DNA of 64,000 nt, from assembly GCA_018340375.1 (NCBI GenBank), contig JAFFJZ010000007.1, forward strand, positions 21,550,001 to 21,614,000, given 5' to 3'. The notes beneath the pieces were generated by a model. It was given only the letters and a program-made list of their open reading frames with translations, did no database searches and had not been told where the DNA came from. The DNA comes from Gonatopus flavifemur (Eukaryota; Arthropoda; Insecta; Hymenoptera; Dryinidae). Shown one piece after another: positions 11,569-25,400 of the stretch (the stretch's first letter is position 1; every line of letters starts with the position of its first letter). A program made the translations under genes and the position numbers.

Positions 11569-14500
11569 ATGGCTGATAGAAACAAAAATTTTATTTACGC
11601 GAAGGAAGAAGGATCTCTGAAAGAGCCTGTCGCATACGCAAAAGTCGCTGATTACCATCATAATACTTCTGCAAATAATTGCAACAATAATGTTGAAGGC
11701 TCCTGTTCGACTTCGAATACGCCAAGAAAACAAAGCCTTATTCATTCGAAAAAGGATGAGAGTGGTGAATACCAAAAGCCCGCGAACGTATACGGTACCG
11801 GTTATCCTTCTAAAAAAGCACCTATTGTCCGGTGGCACAACGGCAGTCCAACGGTATTTCCAAGTTCTCCAGCTAAAACACCCGATCCCGATTCAATGGA
11901 AGGCTACGAACCTCCACTTCCTTACTTAATTGACAGAGAAAGGTGTCCGTCCACGTCTTCGAGGAGTTCAGGTATTTGCAATGATTCCGGAAACACGGAA
12001 GATCTCAGTAGTTTAGCGGATGAGAGAATGTTCCCATCGACTCCTGCTTTGACCATCGACAGGAGTGTTGAATCCTTATCTCCCGATAAGGATACCTTAC
12101 TCACCAATTCACTTGGTATCGTTAGGGATAAAGATTTGAGTTTAGGTGAAGATTTGATGGATAAAATCCACATGATGAGTCCTGCCACTACCGTTGGTAC
12201 CGACGAAAGACTGCCATTATCGCCAAGTGATACCAACGTGACTTCGAATAACATAAACCTCGGCCGTGGTCAGGTTCAAAAGTGAATATTTATATAATTA
12301 AATATGAATATCAAGTTCTCAAACTTTTGTACTTTTGGAGAGTAATTTGCATTCTATTTATGTTATAGGAGCCCACAGGAAAACAGCAAAAATGTCTCGA
12401 GAACGTTCAGTGATAAACAGATACCGAATAATAGGGAAGGTTTTGATCGGGAAACAGTGATTACGTCAAATCCAGGATATCAAGATCATGACAATAATCC
12501 TCATCAACGTCTCATGTTGAACAATACTGATGAGGATACATTGAATATATCATCTCCTTCTACTTGTGGTTCCTCGACTGTTACAACGTTGAATAGAAAG
12601 CCAAAACCTAAGATACCGGATGGTGGTTGGGGTTGGGTCGTTGTTGGATCTTCCCTCGTAATATCCATGATAGCCGATGGAGTGAGTTTCAGCTTCGGGG
12701 TATTATTCCCTCAACTTCTTCAAGAGTTTGGCGCTTCTAATTCAAAAACTTCCTGGATCGGTGGGTTATTTATGGCTGTACCTCTTTTGTCTGGACCTTT
12801 GATGTCGGCTCTAGTCGATCGATACGGTTGCCGCAAAATGACCATTCTCGGTGGTTTAGTATCGGGTTTGGGTTTCGTTTTGAGCACCTTCAGCAATACG
12901 ATTGAGTTCATGTACTTAACGTTCGGTGTAATATCGGGTCTTGGTTTGGGACTGTGCTACGTAACCGCGGTCGTGAGCATCGCTTATTGGTTTGATAAGA
13001 AACGAACTCTAGCGGTAGGGCTTGGAGCGTGCGGAACCGGAATAGGTACATTCGTTTATGCACCCTTCACAGAATTTTGTATAAATTATTACGGTTGGCG
13101 GGGTACAGTTTTGTTACTTGCTGGTACATTTTTCAATATGATCGTATGCGGGGCGGTTATGAGGGATCCAGAGTGGTGGATTTTGGAGCAAAAAAAACAG
13201 GAAAAACAGCAGCAGAATCAGTCACATTACTCTAATCCCGGTTCTCCAAAAAATTGTTTACTCGCAAAGTCTGAAGGAAATGGTTCTGTCCATAGTCCGA
13301 GTGATGAGTTCCCTGGTATCGAAGAGATTAGAAAACTATTGAAAAGCGGTCAAACACCGGAATATTTGTTACAAAGTCTAAGCACTAGTACTGAAACACC
13401 AGATCAAAGAAAAAGTGGAGGAAACGCGTTCAGAAGCGTCGTAAATTTGCCTACATTTGTACGACAGAGTGAAAAGGTAAGATATTTCAATGCCCTTATA
13501 CTTTGTTAATACAAATAACAGAATGCACAAACAATTCTTACAACCAGTTCTTACAGCACAACCACCGATCCACTATCCAGGCCTTTGTTGAAATGAAAGC
13601 TGTAGTAATACTTGTTGGAAGATGTTGCATAAGACATCCTGTAGATCTCTAATAGATATCTTTTAAACAATGATTGAGAATTTCTTACGAACTCCTTGCT
13701 ATCTGGGAGGTTTTCATTTTTCCTGCGATGTGGCATTTGTTTTCCATGTGGGTAGAGGATTGGTGGTTCTGCTTTTAGAAAAAATTTTCTCTTAAATCTT
13801 ATGGTATTAATCTTTACACCTGTTGATTTCCCACATCAATAATCATATATTATACCGGATTTAGGTACCTTTGGAAGTATTGGAGTCACTTTCGAGTAAT
13901 TCTAGACTCTACAATGTGATTTTGGAAAATTATCCAAGTCTTTTGCTGTGCAGAAGCTTATCCGATAAGAAGCTGGAGGATTCGACTGGAGAAATTGGCG
14001 TAAAGAGTGGAGTTACTATGTCTGTGAGGTGAAGCCCTTACTTTGATATTCGCGAAGCGCACATTTTATTCTTGATTTGCTTCTCCCCAAGTCGTATAGT
14101 ACCCTACTGGAAATGCCAGACAGATCCGGACAAAAAATACTTGTCAGGCTTTGAACGGTTTTTGTCCCAGGAAATCCAGTCAAAAACTGACAAAATTTCT
14201 GCTTGGTTTCATCTTGTCAAAAACTGACAGAAAAAATTTTGTCAGTTTTTGACCGGATTTCCTGGGATTGAGACCGTTCAAAGCCTGAAAACGATTTTTT
14301 GTCCGGATCTGCCTGGCATTTTCAATAGAGTAACCACACTTAATAAATTCCTGTTTGTGATATTTTTATACACGACTCATAAGCGTTTGGAAGAATTTCA
14401 TTCCATTAATATCTTTCGTTATCTTGTATTCAAGGTAGTTTGCCTAATTCGGTTCAATTTGATTGAATTTGTTACCAGTTTTTACCATTCGATTCGATTC

Positions 14501-16075
14501 ATACAATGTCCTTACTTCTACACGAAGAACCTTTCTTTGCAAATTCAAAAACGTTTGAATGAGGGAAGAAATTCTTCCTATTCTTCAAACGTGAAAGGGT
14601 CTAAGAATGTAAGAATAAGTAATGAAGAAATACGGTTATCCGAAAATGAGAAATAATCGATATTCTAATTTTCAGGATTAAACAAGCGACGGAACAAGAT
14701 AAACCAATAATAAATTCACATCAAACAAAGGATTTTCAATCAGGTTTCCCCGATACAACAACAAAAATACAAAGTAAAAGAATGTCGCGTAAAGATTTTG
14801 AGGAAATGAATCCTCTATTGACGAAAGAAGGTGTTGAAGCGGTGAGATAATTCATCAGTAAGACCTTTGGATCGCATTTTTCGAATTTCCAATCAGAAAT
14901 AGACACTTCGATTCGCTGGAATCAATTTTTTTTGAAGAAATAAGGAATTTTGTTGATCCAAGAAATCAATTCGTCATTCCAGATGGTCGAGGCGGAAAGA
15001 GCCAAGTCGGTGTCTAGATCTCATATTCCGAATGTGCCCGGTGGAATTATCAGAACAGATTCATTGCCATGGCTCAGAAGGCAATTCAGTACAAATACAC
15101 ATTACTTCAAGGACATACGAGTGCATAGGAATTCAGTGATGTATCGTGGTGCTGCATTGAATCTCCATAAATACAGATTAAGAGCCAGTAGTTGTCCAGA
15201 TATTTATCGAAATAGTATGACGACTCTTGCTAAGGAGAACGAAGAGGTGATGTGAAAATTATTTTATTTACTGCCATGAATATACATACGAAGATAATAA
15301 TCATGATTTTTACGTTATAGAAATGGTATAGCGAAGTTTTGGATATATTTGAAGGCATGATGGATTTTTCAATGTTTTTGGAATTGCATTTTCTCTTAAT
15401 GTCTCTGTCAACGATACTATTGTTCACGTTCTTCATCGTGCCTTATTTCTACATAGTGGAACATCTAGAACACAACGGTTATAGCAAAGAGTGGGCATCA
15501 AATCTTGTGGCTGCGATAGGAATTACTAATACTATTGGAATGGTATGACACGACGATTATTATAAGTCTAGAGAACATGTTCATAATAATTATGGAATTG
15601 AAATATTCATCTTTCTTTCCAGATTGCACTAGGTTGGGCAGGTGATCAACCATGGATGAATGTTACTAAAACCTACACCTGGTGCCTTACCGCTTGCGGA
15701 ATTTCAATCATGTTAATGCCCTTATTGACTAATTATAAGTATTATTTAATCATGACTGCGGGGGCTTTTGGTCTTTTCTTTGCCAGCAGTTTCAGCTTCA
15801 CCCCTGTTATTTTGGTCGAAATAATACCGTTGGAGAGATTCACCACAGCATACGGACTTACTCTACTATGCCAAGGAATAGGAAATCTTGTTGGTCCCCC
15901 ATTAGCTGGTTGGATTTCCGATATTACCGGTACTTGGGACTTGTCTTTTATCGTAGCGGGTGGATGGATCATTGTATCTGGGATATTAATGGGAATTATA
16001 CCGTATTCGAAAAACCGAAGAATATGGGGCAAAGGACCACTTGCGATGGACCGCGAACAAGATTGTTTAGCTTGA
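11569..16075 (+). CDS. Monocarboxylate transporter-like MFS protein (SLC16 family), 7 coding exons
   Basis: Plasma-membrane transporter of the SLC16 family, which moves monocarboxylates or related small molecules, often with protons; the substrate here is unknown. Coding exons 11569-12281, 12369-13476, 13865-14028, 14676-14841, 14983-15246, 15321-15542 and 15623-16075 join in phase into 1029 codons plus stop. The family signature DGGWGWVVV is at about residues 322-330, just before TM1; the TM5 region reads YWFDKKRTLAVGLG followed by GTFVYAPF. An unusually long N-terminal tail (about 320 aa, Ser/Pro-rich) precedes TM1. A loop of about 310 aa lies between TM6 (ending near MRDPEWW, about 502) and TM7 (about 820), and five of the seven exons contribute to it or flank it. 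Start chosen at AAAATGG; an acceptor at 11384 suggests a 5'UTR intron upstream. Family call is firm; the subfamily is not. Confidence 0.92.
13553..13772. mobile_element. ACAGCACAACCACCGATCC palindrome in transporter intron 2 (about 220 bp)
   Basis: Left end CAGCACAACCACCGATCCAC and right end GGATTGGTGGTTCTGC. Same family as 8254-8369 and 61277-61656; the interior differs. Confidence 0.65.
14102..14332. repeat. Foldback with CTACTGGAAATGCCAG ends in transporter intron 3
   Basis: GAAATGCCAGACAGATCCGG at the left pairs with CCGGATCTGCCTGGCATTTT at the right. Inner GTCAAAAACTGACA is itself self-complementary. A relative with GATCCGGATAG and GTTTTTGTCCCAG occurs at 63050-63150. Confidence 0.7.
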
Positions 16076-16291
16076 AGAAGTAGTACGTACTTCATGGAAT
16101 TTGTCATGTTCCAGAGTAGCAACCGAATGTTGTATGTTTTCTATGAACTTTTATAGTATATTTAAATATACCACCAACTTACATAGTATTTATACAACAT
16201 TCTGATGCTGCTAGAGTAGTTGTTGAATTCGTTATAATTTGAACGTTTTTGTTTCTCATTGAATGTCATTCATCTATACTCATGAACATGT

Positions 16292-16400
16292 ATTAAATAT
16301 TTGACAGTTCATTAAAGTATAAAATATTATTATATTATTTTCCTCTGTATATTGTGAAGTATGGTGGAGAGTACATTTGTCTTTGTATCACCGAAATAAA
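16292..16400 (+). promoter_or_regulatory. Candidate poly(A) signals of the transporter gene
   Basis: ATTAAA occurs at 16292 and 16311 and AATAAA at 16395, which is 217-320 bp after the stop codon. Any of them would give a short 3'UTR. Which one is used cannot be told from sequence. Confidence 0.4.
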
Positions 16401-17084
16401 AGAACAAGACTCGAAACACGTTTGTTCTTGTTCATGTATAAAATGAAATTGTTTGGTCAAAACTATTATAATCATTCCTGCTTCCTTGAATGATAAAAAT
16501 AGATGGATATCTTTGGCCTCATCTACAATTCTTGAGCTTGAAGGATTCATCTGAAACTGAATCGGGGATGTTAACAGAGTCAGATAACGCGCATCTGATA
16601 ATAGTACAGCAGAGTTCAAATGTCGATTCTTCTTTTGAACCTTCACGGTTGCAAATATTTACTATTTAAGTGCTCTGAACAGTAGGATCCCATTCAGATT
16701 TACATTGGGAGGAAAAGAAATCATTTTTTCCAATTCAATGTATATTTTTTTCTTCAAAAATATGTTTTGTCAATTCGATTAGAAATAAAATATGCATCAA
16801 ATAAAACAAATATCTCTCCATCTCTATTGGGAGAAATCGTTTTGTTGTCTAAAGTAATTTTCTCCTCACTGTAGGAATTTTATTTCAAGATTTTAAAAAT
16901 ACATATTTTATGAGAATGAAATGAATGATTTGGAATCATTCGAATAAGATCATCTGATAAATGTCGATTATGAGTTCACCAACATTTTGAAAGGAAAGGA
17001 AAGGCAGTCTTCATAACAGAAACTCTTGAAAAATCCCATGATCAATTCATAAAGAATTATTCATGACCGAATCAGGACTAGGAA

Positions 17085-18435
17085 TCCAATCGGGTTAACC
17101 CCTAGCGATTTCGTTTTTACCGAAATTTTTGGTAAGAAATTGGTAAGTTTGTGGTTTGGTAATATTATGGTTGGAAATTGGTTATATTGTGGTCAAATCG
17201 TCGTACCGTTTGTGACTTTTTTGTACCATATCATTACCAACAAATTACTACACGATCGGTATTTTTATGGGAGAAGTTTTGGACAAATTTTGGTAAAGAA
17301 TGACGGAATCAACAGGATGTACAATTCGGTTCCTTTTTGGGAAAAATATGCCTGACATTATCGCAAATGGAAGGATCGAAATTGGTAAGTTTTTGGATAA
17401 TTTCGAGTTCATCACCATGAAACCAGCGAATCTTCAGTGCTACTGATTGGTAACAATGTGGTTCCTTTTTGGAAAAACATCTTGAAAATACCGCTGATGG
17501 GAGGAACCAAATTGGTCAGTTTTTGATTACTTTCCGGTTCATAACCATGGGATTACCGAATTTGCATTGGTACTCATTGGTAACAATTTGGTGCTTTCTT
17601 GGAAAGATTATACCTGGAATTACTGCAGATAAAAGCACCCAAATCGGTCAGTTTTTGGATAATTTCCGGTTCACAACCATAGAATTACCAAAACTTCAGT
17701 GCCACTGATTGGTGGAAAGTTGGTTCCTTTTTGGAAATAATATGCCGGGAATTATCGCAGATAGAAAGAACTAAATTGGCAAGTATTCGGATAATTTCCA
17801 GTTCACAACCATAGAATCACCAAAACTTGAGTGCGACTGATTGGCAACCATTTGGTTCCTTTTTGGAACAAAAAGCCTGAAATTACCGCAGATGGAAGGA
17901 ATCAAATTGTAACCAATGCAGGATTCTCAACATTCGGTAAATCTTTGGTTTTTAACCACGAAGCAACCAAGAAATTACCAAGCAGACCATTCCTGTAATC
18001 TGTTAAAAAAAGTGGTTTGGTTCCAAGAAGGTACCGAATCGTGACCGATGAGTCGCACTGAATATCCGGTAATTTTATGGTTTTAAACCGGAAATTTACC
18101 AAAAACTGACCAATTTGGTTCCACCTGTTCGCGGTAGTCTTAGGCCTTTTTTTCCAAAACGGGACCAAATTGCAACCAATGCAGGATTCTCAACATTCGG
18201 TAAATTTTCGGTTCTTAACCACGAAGCAACCAAGAAATGACCAAAAACACCATTTCTGTGATCTGGTAAACAAATGGTTTTGTTCCAAAAAGATACCGAA
18301 TCGTGACTGATGAGTAGCACTGAAGATGCCGTTGTTGATTATTTTGTGGTAAGAAAAAGTCACAAACGTACCGAAATTTTTTGGTAACTTTTTGGTAACC
18401 TCAAAATCGTTAGGGACCCAATCGAATGTGACTGA
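17085..18435. mobile_element. Foldback built of about 131-bp tandem units, direct then inverted (1.35 kb)
   Basis: Ends CCAATCGGGTTAACCCCTAG and TTAGGGACCCAATCG. Units with the phrase GAATTACCGCAGATGGAAGG begin near 17348, 17481, 17613, 17742 and 17875 (spacing 129-133 bp). Past 17905 the same unit appears as its complement with period about 264 bp (CAGGATTCTCAACATTCGG at 17917 and 18181). Lies between the two convergent genes. Confidence 0.8.
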
Positions 18436-18467
18436 AATTACGGTCGGATAAGTTCAAGTTTGATGGA

Positions 18468-18722
18468 CACTGTTAGAAATTTCTGATTGAACTTCCAATT
18501 ACATGTAATGGAAACAAAAGTTATTCACGTAACTGAAAAATGTATTGAAATTTCAATTACATTTGAATGAAATTTCAGTGGAGAAAATATATATTAACTT
18601 TAAAATTCAGTTGCGGATGAATGAATTCTCATTCCAATCACAATTGGAAATTCAAGAATTGGAAATTTCATTTACAAATGTAAATGAAAGATATATTAAA
18701 TTTAAATACATTTCCAACAGTG
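18468..18722. repeat. CACTGTTAGAAAT / ATTTCCAACAGTG foldback (255 bp)
   Basis: Ends pair, and the interior is rich in AATTGAAATTTCAATTACAT-type complementary stretches. A right end of the same kind (TTTCAACAGTGTA) is seen at about 10213. Confidence 0.6.
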
Positions 18723-19081
18723 TACCATGTTTGTTTATCTACCCTAGTGGAAAAATAAAATGTCAGTTCCCATGAGGAAGGGTTATACTTTTTATACCCA
18801 AAAAGCATGACATAATCCTCAGTGTATGTACATTCCCTTCTGATTTATGTCACAATCCGTTGAATCGTTGCCACTTTATTTTCACCAGGGGCATGAAATC
18901 AAAAAACCTTGCATATAAATCTTTGATTGAATTGCCCTCTCTTCCACAACCCTCCAATTTATGGAACGATGAATATTTGTAAATACCAACGCATTCGATC
19001 AATTAAATGTTTTTATAACTTTCGAAGATTAATTCAGAATTCTATAAAAAATATTCTTGACGAAAAAGTAGATTAAAAATA

Positions 19082-19087
19082 TTTATT
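19082..19087 (-). promoter_or_regulatory. Candidate poly(A) signal of the acyltransferase gene
   Basis: TTTATT on the plus strand reads AATAAA on the minus strand, about 340 bp past the stop codon. It would place the 3' end within a few kb of the convergent transporter gene without overlap. Confidence 0.4.
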
Positions 19088-19424
19088 GAATCTTTTTTCT
19101 CTCTATATTTACATACATAAAGTGTAATTTGCCAATTGATATGATCCCTGTCCAAAAGAACCAATACAACCCGATAGACCATATCCTATCAGAATTAATG
19201 ATATCTTATCGGTTTCTATGCAGTTTTTGTCACAGTCCTTGATGGTTTCCATGAGATTATGTGTGAAATTCAATGTTCTATTCGTTTTTATCGGTATGAT
19301 CGACAAAACCTGATAAACACTGATAGGAACCAAATAACTTATCGTTTTCTATACAGTTTTTGTCACAGTGCTCATTGCAATTCATTGGAATCTATCGGAC
19401 TTTTTGGACAGGGACCGAATGTTT

Positions 19425-22400
19425 TCAATATCCCGGTGATGTAGTTGGACTAGTTAGATTAGGACTTGGACTACGACTAGGAGTTCTCGGAACACCAACG
19501 ATGATGGCAAGGTTTCTAATGCTCCTTGGAAACATTTTCGCAATGATGGAATGTTGCGGGCCAATCATAGCATCGGCCATTACCCCAAGGCGAACTCCAT
19601 GTTCGTGTTTGTGCAAAGTTATCGACATATCTGTAATAAATAAACGATCCGAATCAATACATTTTTTCATTCTTTGTTGCTTTAATGACGAAGGTTAAAA
19701 TGAACATAACATATCAAAATTTTTGGCCCGTTACAATAATTTTGTTTCTTCAATAATGGAGAATTGATAGAGAATACAGGAGTTATTTATTTTCATCTCT
19801 CAATTGTTAAAAACCAAGAGAGGGCATATTTAATACTTCGGAGAGGAAATTCGCGTAGATTTTCTTCCCCAAGAGAACACGAACGTTTAAGACATGTTCA
19901 ATGGGTGTGCATTGGACGTGAACTTAGGTACGCAATGAAATGATATTGAAAATATCGAAAAGGTTCGAAAAAAAATCGGGACAAAAACCGCCGCAAAACG
20001 AAAAGAACCGAGTGTTTTTCTACCGTGGCAGTTTTAGTCCCACTTTTTGCCTTATCTTTCCGATATTTTCAACGGGGCCGATGTTTGACTAAATATGTCT
20101 AGGTCTGTGTTCTCTTGGGGTTTTGACCCATGGTAATTTCATATCGGAGAGGAGGTATGTCATCCATTGAATGGGTATAATGTAACTGAGAAAGAACGAA
20201 AGATTATCCTTATTCACTCATTCTCACCCGTGTGGAAATTTCTCCCGAGCTCAGACCTGAGCCAGGTTTATAATCCCTGCTTGAAAAGTGGTCCCAACTT
20301 AGAATGTTACACGGAGAAAAAAATCTGCTAAAAAGTACCATACTTTATAGTGTTCGAGCATCAGTCTTGTCAAGATCAAATTATTTAAATGGAAATCTCT
20401 ACAAAAGTAGTATATTTCTTTAAGAATGTCCAAGCCAATATGGTACTTTTAGAGGTATTTTCACGTAAATAATTTGATCTGGACAAGACTGATGCTCGAA
20501 CACTATAAAGTATGGTACTTTTTAGTAGGCCTTTTTTCTCCGTGTACGCTTTTCAATCTGGTCCCCGTGATGGTCTCAAATATCCAGGCAAAACAATGGT
20601 AGCCAACTCGGAACCCATATAGGTTGTGGGTGGGCATACCTGGATTTCAATATTCCAAGAATATACTGGCGACCCGAACTGGAGCCCACATGGGCCGTGG
20701 GTAGGCAACCTTGTATTGGATGCCTAAGATATACCCCTACGGAGCCAGGCCCTACTTTAGGATGCCCACAATTGATTCCCACACGGACAGTTGCAAAAAA
20801 TATATCCCTATGAAAGATATAGGATAATTTGGAACAAAAATTGCATAAAAATGAATGAATTATATTACATTTTTGTCCGACTTTGTACGACTTTTTTAGC
20901 AGAGATTTCACTCATATTTTTCAAATCAACATACTTACTTGAATTTCCTTGAGGTGGTCTCCAATAAAGTGTGGCATCAACACCTTCCACTGGTAAAACT
21001 CCGTCCACGTGTGTTAAAGATAACGAATATCTGCTGGATAAATAATTCAAAATTAATTTCAGAAGAATAGAAGGCAAGCAGGAGGAAATCAATCCAAACG
21101 ATGCTTCTGCGGCAGTAATAGCGTAAATCGCGCTTTGTTTCGATCTGGTCTCTTGTATATTCCTTTGTATCATCTGTTGACAAAAACAAACCATGCCCAA
21201 GATTTAAAATTTATAGTCAGAACATTGAATAGGATTAAGAGAAGAGTAACATACAATGCATGTAACAGCCCATACAATGAATGCAACGTCTAAAATAAAT
21301 ATCAAATGAGAAGTTGTATGCAACATTGTTCCATAAGTTTTAGATGTTCTGTTTGTTGGAAGAAATAGCATAAGATTTTCCAGATTGAAAAAATTTTCAA
21401 AATTGAATTTAATTTATATATAATCCCACATAGTTTTATATAAATTCTATAAAATTATGTAAGAATTTTATATAATGTTGAAAATTTTTCCACGTCAAAA
21501 TTCACGAAAGGCGTGTTTCATATAATTGAAAAGAGTAGTCAAAAATTGCATACGAACATACAGATCAATGCCCAAAAAGCACTATGTGCCACAGGAATGT
21601 TCATGAGATATTTACAAAACGTAGGAGAGATTTTCTGAATGTTCAGAAAACGTCTAGAAGACGTGAGTTATTGTTGCAATATAACTGTAATATGATGTGC
21701 TGATTGAGCTCTCAGGATTATATCCCGATTATATACAGGATTTGGTCTTAGGTTTGATATGAAATTGAGGATTCATTTAAATTCGCCACTACTCTAGTAG
21801 AAAATCTGGACGGGAAAATACGAGGGCCTGATGAGGCATGCCTGATTTCTTATCAGGTCCTCATCAGGGTTCGTTACGGTTTTCCCTTTTTTGCTTGATT
21901 TTATGGAAATCTTATCCGAACCCTTTTATACCCTTGCGTTACAACCCTATTTGAATCCTATTAACGAAATCAGGTAAGGTCCTTGTAAGGGCGCCGTGAG
22001 ATTTTCCTTACTTACGATTTCCAGATTCTAACCTGATCGGCACCTTATTGAAATTAGGGAATGCCTGATCAAATTTCTACTAGGGTAGCATTCACCACCC
22101 TGGTTAAAAAAATCCATAGAATTTGACGAAATGAAATTCAATGAGATTTGGTCAGAACATTGTACAAGATTTAATCAGAATCACATTAAAAAAATATATT
22201 CATCTAATTAAATCTCATTGAAAATGGTTGAATAGGATTTGGTCAGAACATTATGCAAGATTCAATGAAATTTGGCGAGCATCAATTGGTTTTTTCAACC
22301 AGGGCACTTTCTTGGTAAAAATGGAGCATATGGAGCGATATGGAAAAATATCTAGGACAGGGTTTAACCGCGAAAAGAAGGGAAATTAAAACATTTTTCG

Positions 22401-25400
22401 TTTCATCTGTACCAACATTCGCTCCCGCGAGCGAAAATTTTCCCTATGGTCGTTTCAGTTTGTTTGACATAATTGTCAGAGCATGTCGTAAATGGATAAA
22501 AAATGAATGAGAAAACCATCATAAAAGATGCAATAAACATATAAATGATTGATTCTAACCCGTCTGCTCATTTATTTGCAAAAAAGTAAACCTCACCTGA
22601 AGGACTTCGATAAGGTCATCTTCGAAAAGCGGTGTTCTAGTGGGTAACGCTAAACACAAGATTCCTCTAGCTTCGTGGTTCTGCACGAATATTGCTCTTT
22701 GGCTAACAAATTTGGCTGTGGCCAAAACTACATCGGGGGTTTTAATTCCAGCGTGTCTGAAATATTCTTTGAGAGCATCAACAGTGGCTGCTAAGAGTAC
22801 TTCAGTCTCACTAGCACCTGTAACACTGGAAATTTTTCGGAGAATCTCGATGTCGATCTCTTCAGACCAGGCCACAATTTTTCTACCACACGATGATATC
22901 GATTGTAGTCGATTCGCTTGTGGATATTTCACAAAAAGCTCTTCTAAAATCAATTTAGGCGCTCTGAATACTATCCACGAAATGGACATGATTTCTAAAG
23001 CGGCTTGAAACATCAATGGTAAATAGTACCACAGCATGGCTGTGAAAGTTTCTGGATACTGATGCTTATAATTGGATTTCAGAGCTCTGATCTCACGTAG
23101 TATGAGTATCGGTGTTCTCAAAAGTATCGTCAAAGCTATATACCATAACGATTCAATCAATAAATACCCCAAATCTATAGGATTCAATGATTTGAATAAC
23201 GCTCGTGTTATAGCTGAGAGGAAGAAGCATCGTTTCTTCGCTTCACGTTGAATAACAAAACAAAAGTCATAATACCTCAGACCCTCCGCTTTTTTATATT
23301 GTCTACAAAAAAATTGAATGCATTATTTTATAATGAAATGTCAAATCTTTCTGAATTTTCATTCATTCAGTTCACAAATTCTTGAATTTTTTATGTTTCC
23401 ATTATATTTTATCTTCAATCTTTTTCAACTCACCTTGTTATTTCTTTCAGAGAACACACTAAAATTATTACAGCTATCTTGATACACTGACAAACTCCTA
23501 TAGGTTTTTTTAGGATTTCTGGACGTTCGATGGGATCATTATTGCAAAGGAAATCATTCCAATAATTGCTGAAACTCTCTGTAAGTTTCTGATAAAGACA
23601 CGGTAAGGCTGAAGGTTCTGCGTAAAGATTGGTTAAGGGTGAATCACTTTCTTGGCAGACCCAGTTCTCGGTTGAATATTTCAATGGTAGAAAAGCAGAT
23701 AGAGTTAGCTGTTCTTGACGAAGTAAAAGGTGGTGAACACGTACTAAACAGACTTGGCATTCTTCGCCATGAAAAAAACAATTCACAACGTGTACTTGCC
23801 ATGGTGGCTGATTCATGGGCAGAAACTTGGACGTAACATCGCTGATATATTCCTAATAACAAAAGAAACATCCGAATTATATTCTCAACTGTAATGTGTG
23901 AATTTTTATACAATATCGACCCTATTCGGAATAACATCCCACTGAGCATTCCTGTTAGAACCTTGCATTAATATTGCGGCGATATTGATGCGATCTTGAA
24001 AATACCTGTCATGAGAATTACAGCAGTAATATTACAGAATTCAATTACCAGTAAATTACAGCGATGTTACGTTGTCAAGTGATATTCCAACGATATCTCT
24101 GTGAGTTACTTTTGTAATATTGGATTTGTGAATTGAAAAACAGGTACTTCCAAGATCGCATCAATATTGTTGCAATATTAATACAAGGTTCTAACGGAAA
24201 TGCTCAGTGGCATGCCAAACAGAACCAGACAAACAATTCTTCTGTTGCATCTCGATCGAATTTTATCCCATATCACATTTCAAATATAACCGGGTAAGAT
24301 TATGAGTGGCCTTTGCCGGTTCTGCACTGAGAGAAAGGTTTATTTATAGTTGACAAATGTATATTCCATTATGGTGAAATGAATATCTATTAAATTTATG
24401 ATAGTTATCATTGATATGATTTGTTGATTATATACACTAGTCAAGAAATTATAAAACATTGTTTGTAACATTCATGAATGAGGTGATTTTTCATGTTTTG
24501 ATCATACAAAATTAGAGTTTCTGAGTACAATTTTTCTATCACGTATTGATTTTTACGATGCACACGCATTATATAGAAGTATTGCAACCCTTATACAGAA
24601 TTACGTGAATTGTATTTTATGTTTCACGCATATTCGAATTCTGCATCCACTAATTGATGGAGAAACATCATTTGGACTGTTGAAATTTGGCTGTTAACCA
24701 TTGTTATCTGGAAGAAATCTGTCAATGAAGCCTTTGCTTTGTTTAATGATTTGAATCAATTTATTCAAGAAAATGATTGTAACACACTGTAAATTTCTTG
24801 GAGTGAAAATTCATTCTCAAAGAGTGAAAATAATGCAACTGCGAGAAGAACGAAAATTCTACTTCATAAAAGTGAATATCCACTCCGTAAAAGTGGATTT
24901 TCATTTTATTGGGATGAGAATTTCACTCTTTTGAAACAGTCAAATTTCACTCTTTGAAGTGAGTTAAAATTTCACTTCAAGAAATTTATAAAGTAACGAC
25001 GGCTTTTTTTCCAACGTACACTGACAAGGAGACTTACGGAAGTGTCACTCACCGATTCTGATGAAACTTTGCATACTTGTAAAATATCGAAAAATAATCG
25101 ACACTTATTTTTTATATCGGCAATGGTGGGGGTTTAAGGGTAGAAACCACCCTTCGAACGTCACAGTGGCACTAATCGAGAATTTTTGTGTCAAAATTGT
25201 AGACCTCTCGATAGAAGAATGATATGGACTTGATTTTTTTTCAAATGAAGGGAAGCCATTCCAAATTCGAGGAAAAATATCCAGAAACTCCGATGAGCCC
25301 GTTTAGACCTTGAGAAAATTCATGGAAAATGAGATTTTTGAGCAAAAATACGAATTTTTCATGATTCAAGAGGGTAAACAATTTTTAGTCAATGTGTTAT

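Noticed and set aside
14249..14656. 135-codon plus-strand ORF between transporter exons 3 and 4
   Set aside because: Starts inside the CTACTGGAAATGCCAG palindrome and runs through an intron; the exons on both sides join in phase without it.
20577..20911. 111-codon minus-strand ORF after acyltransferase exon 6
   Set aside because: Overlaps the intron after a consensus GTAAGT donor (20938); the family-matching continuation is the exon at 19425-19630.
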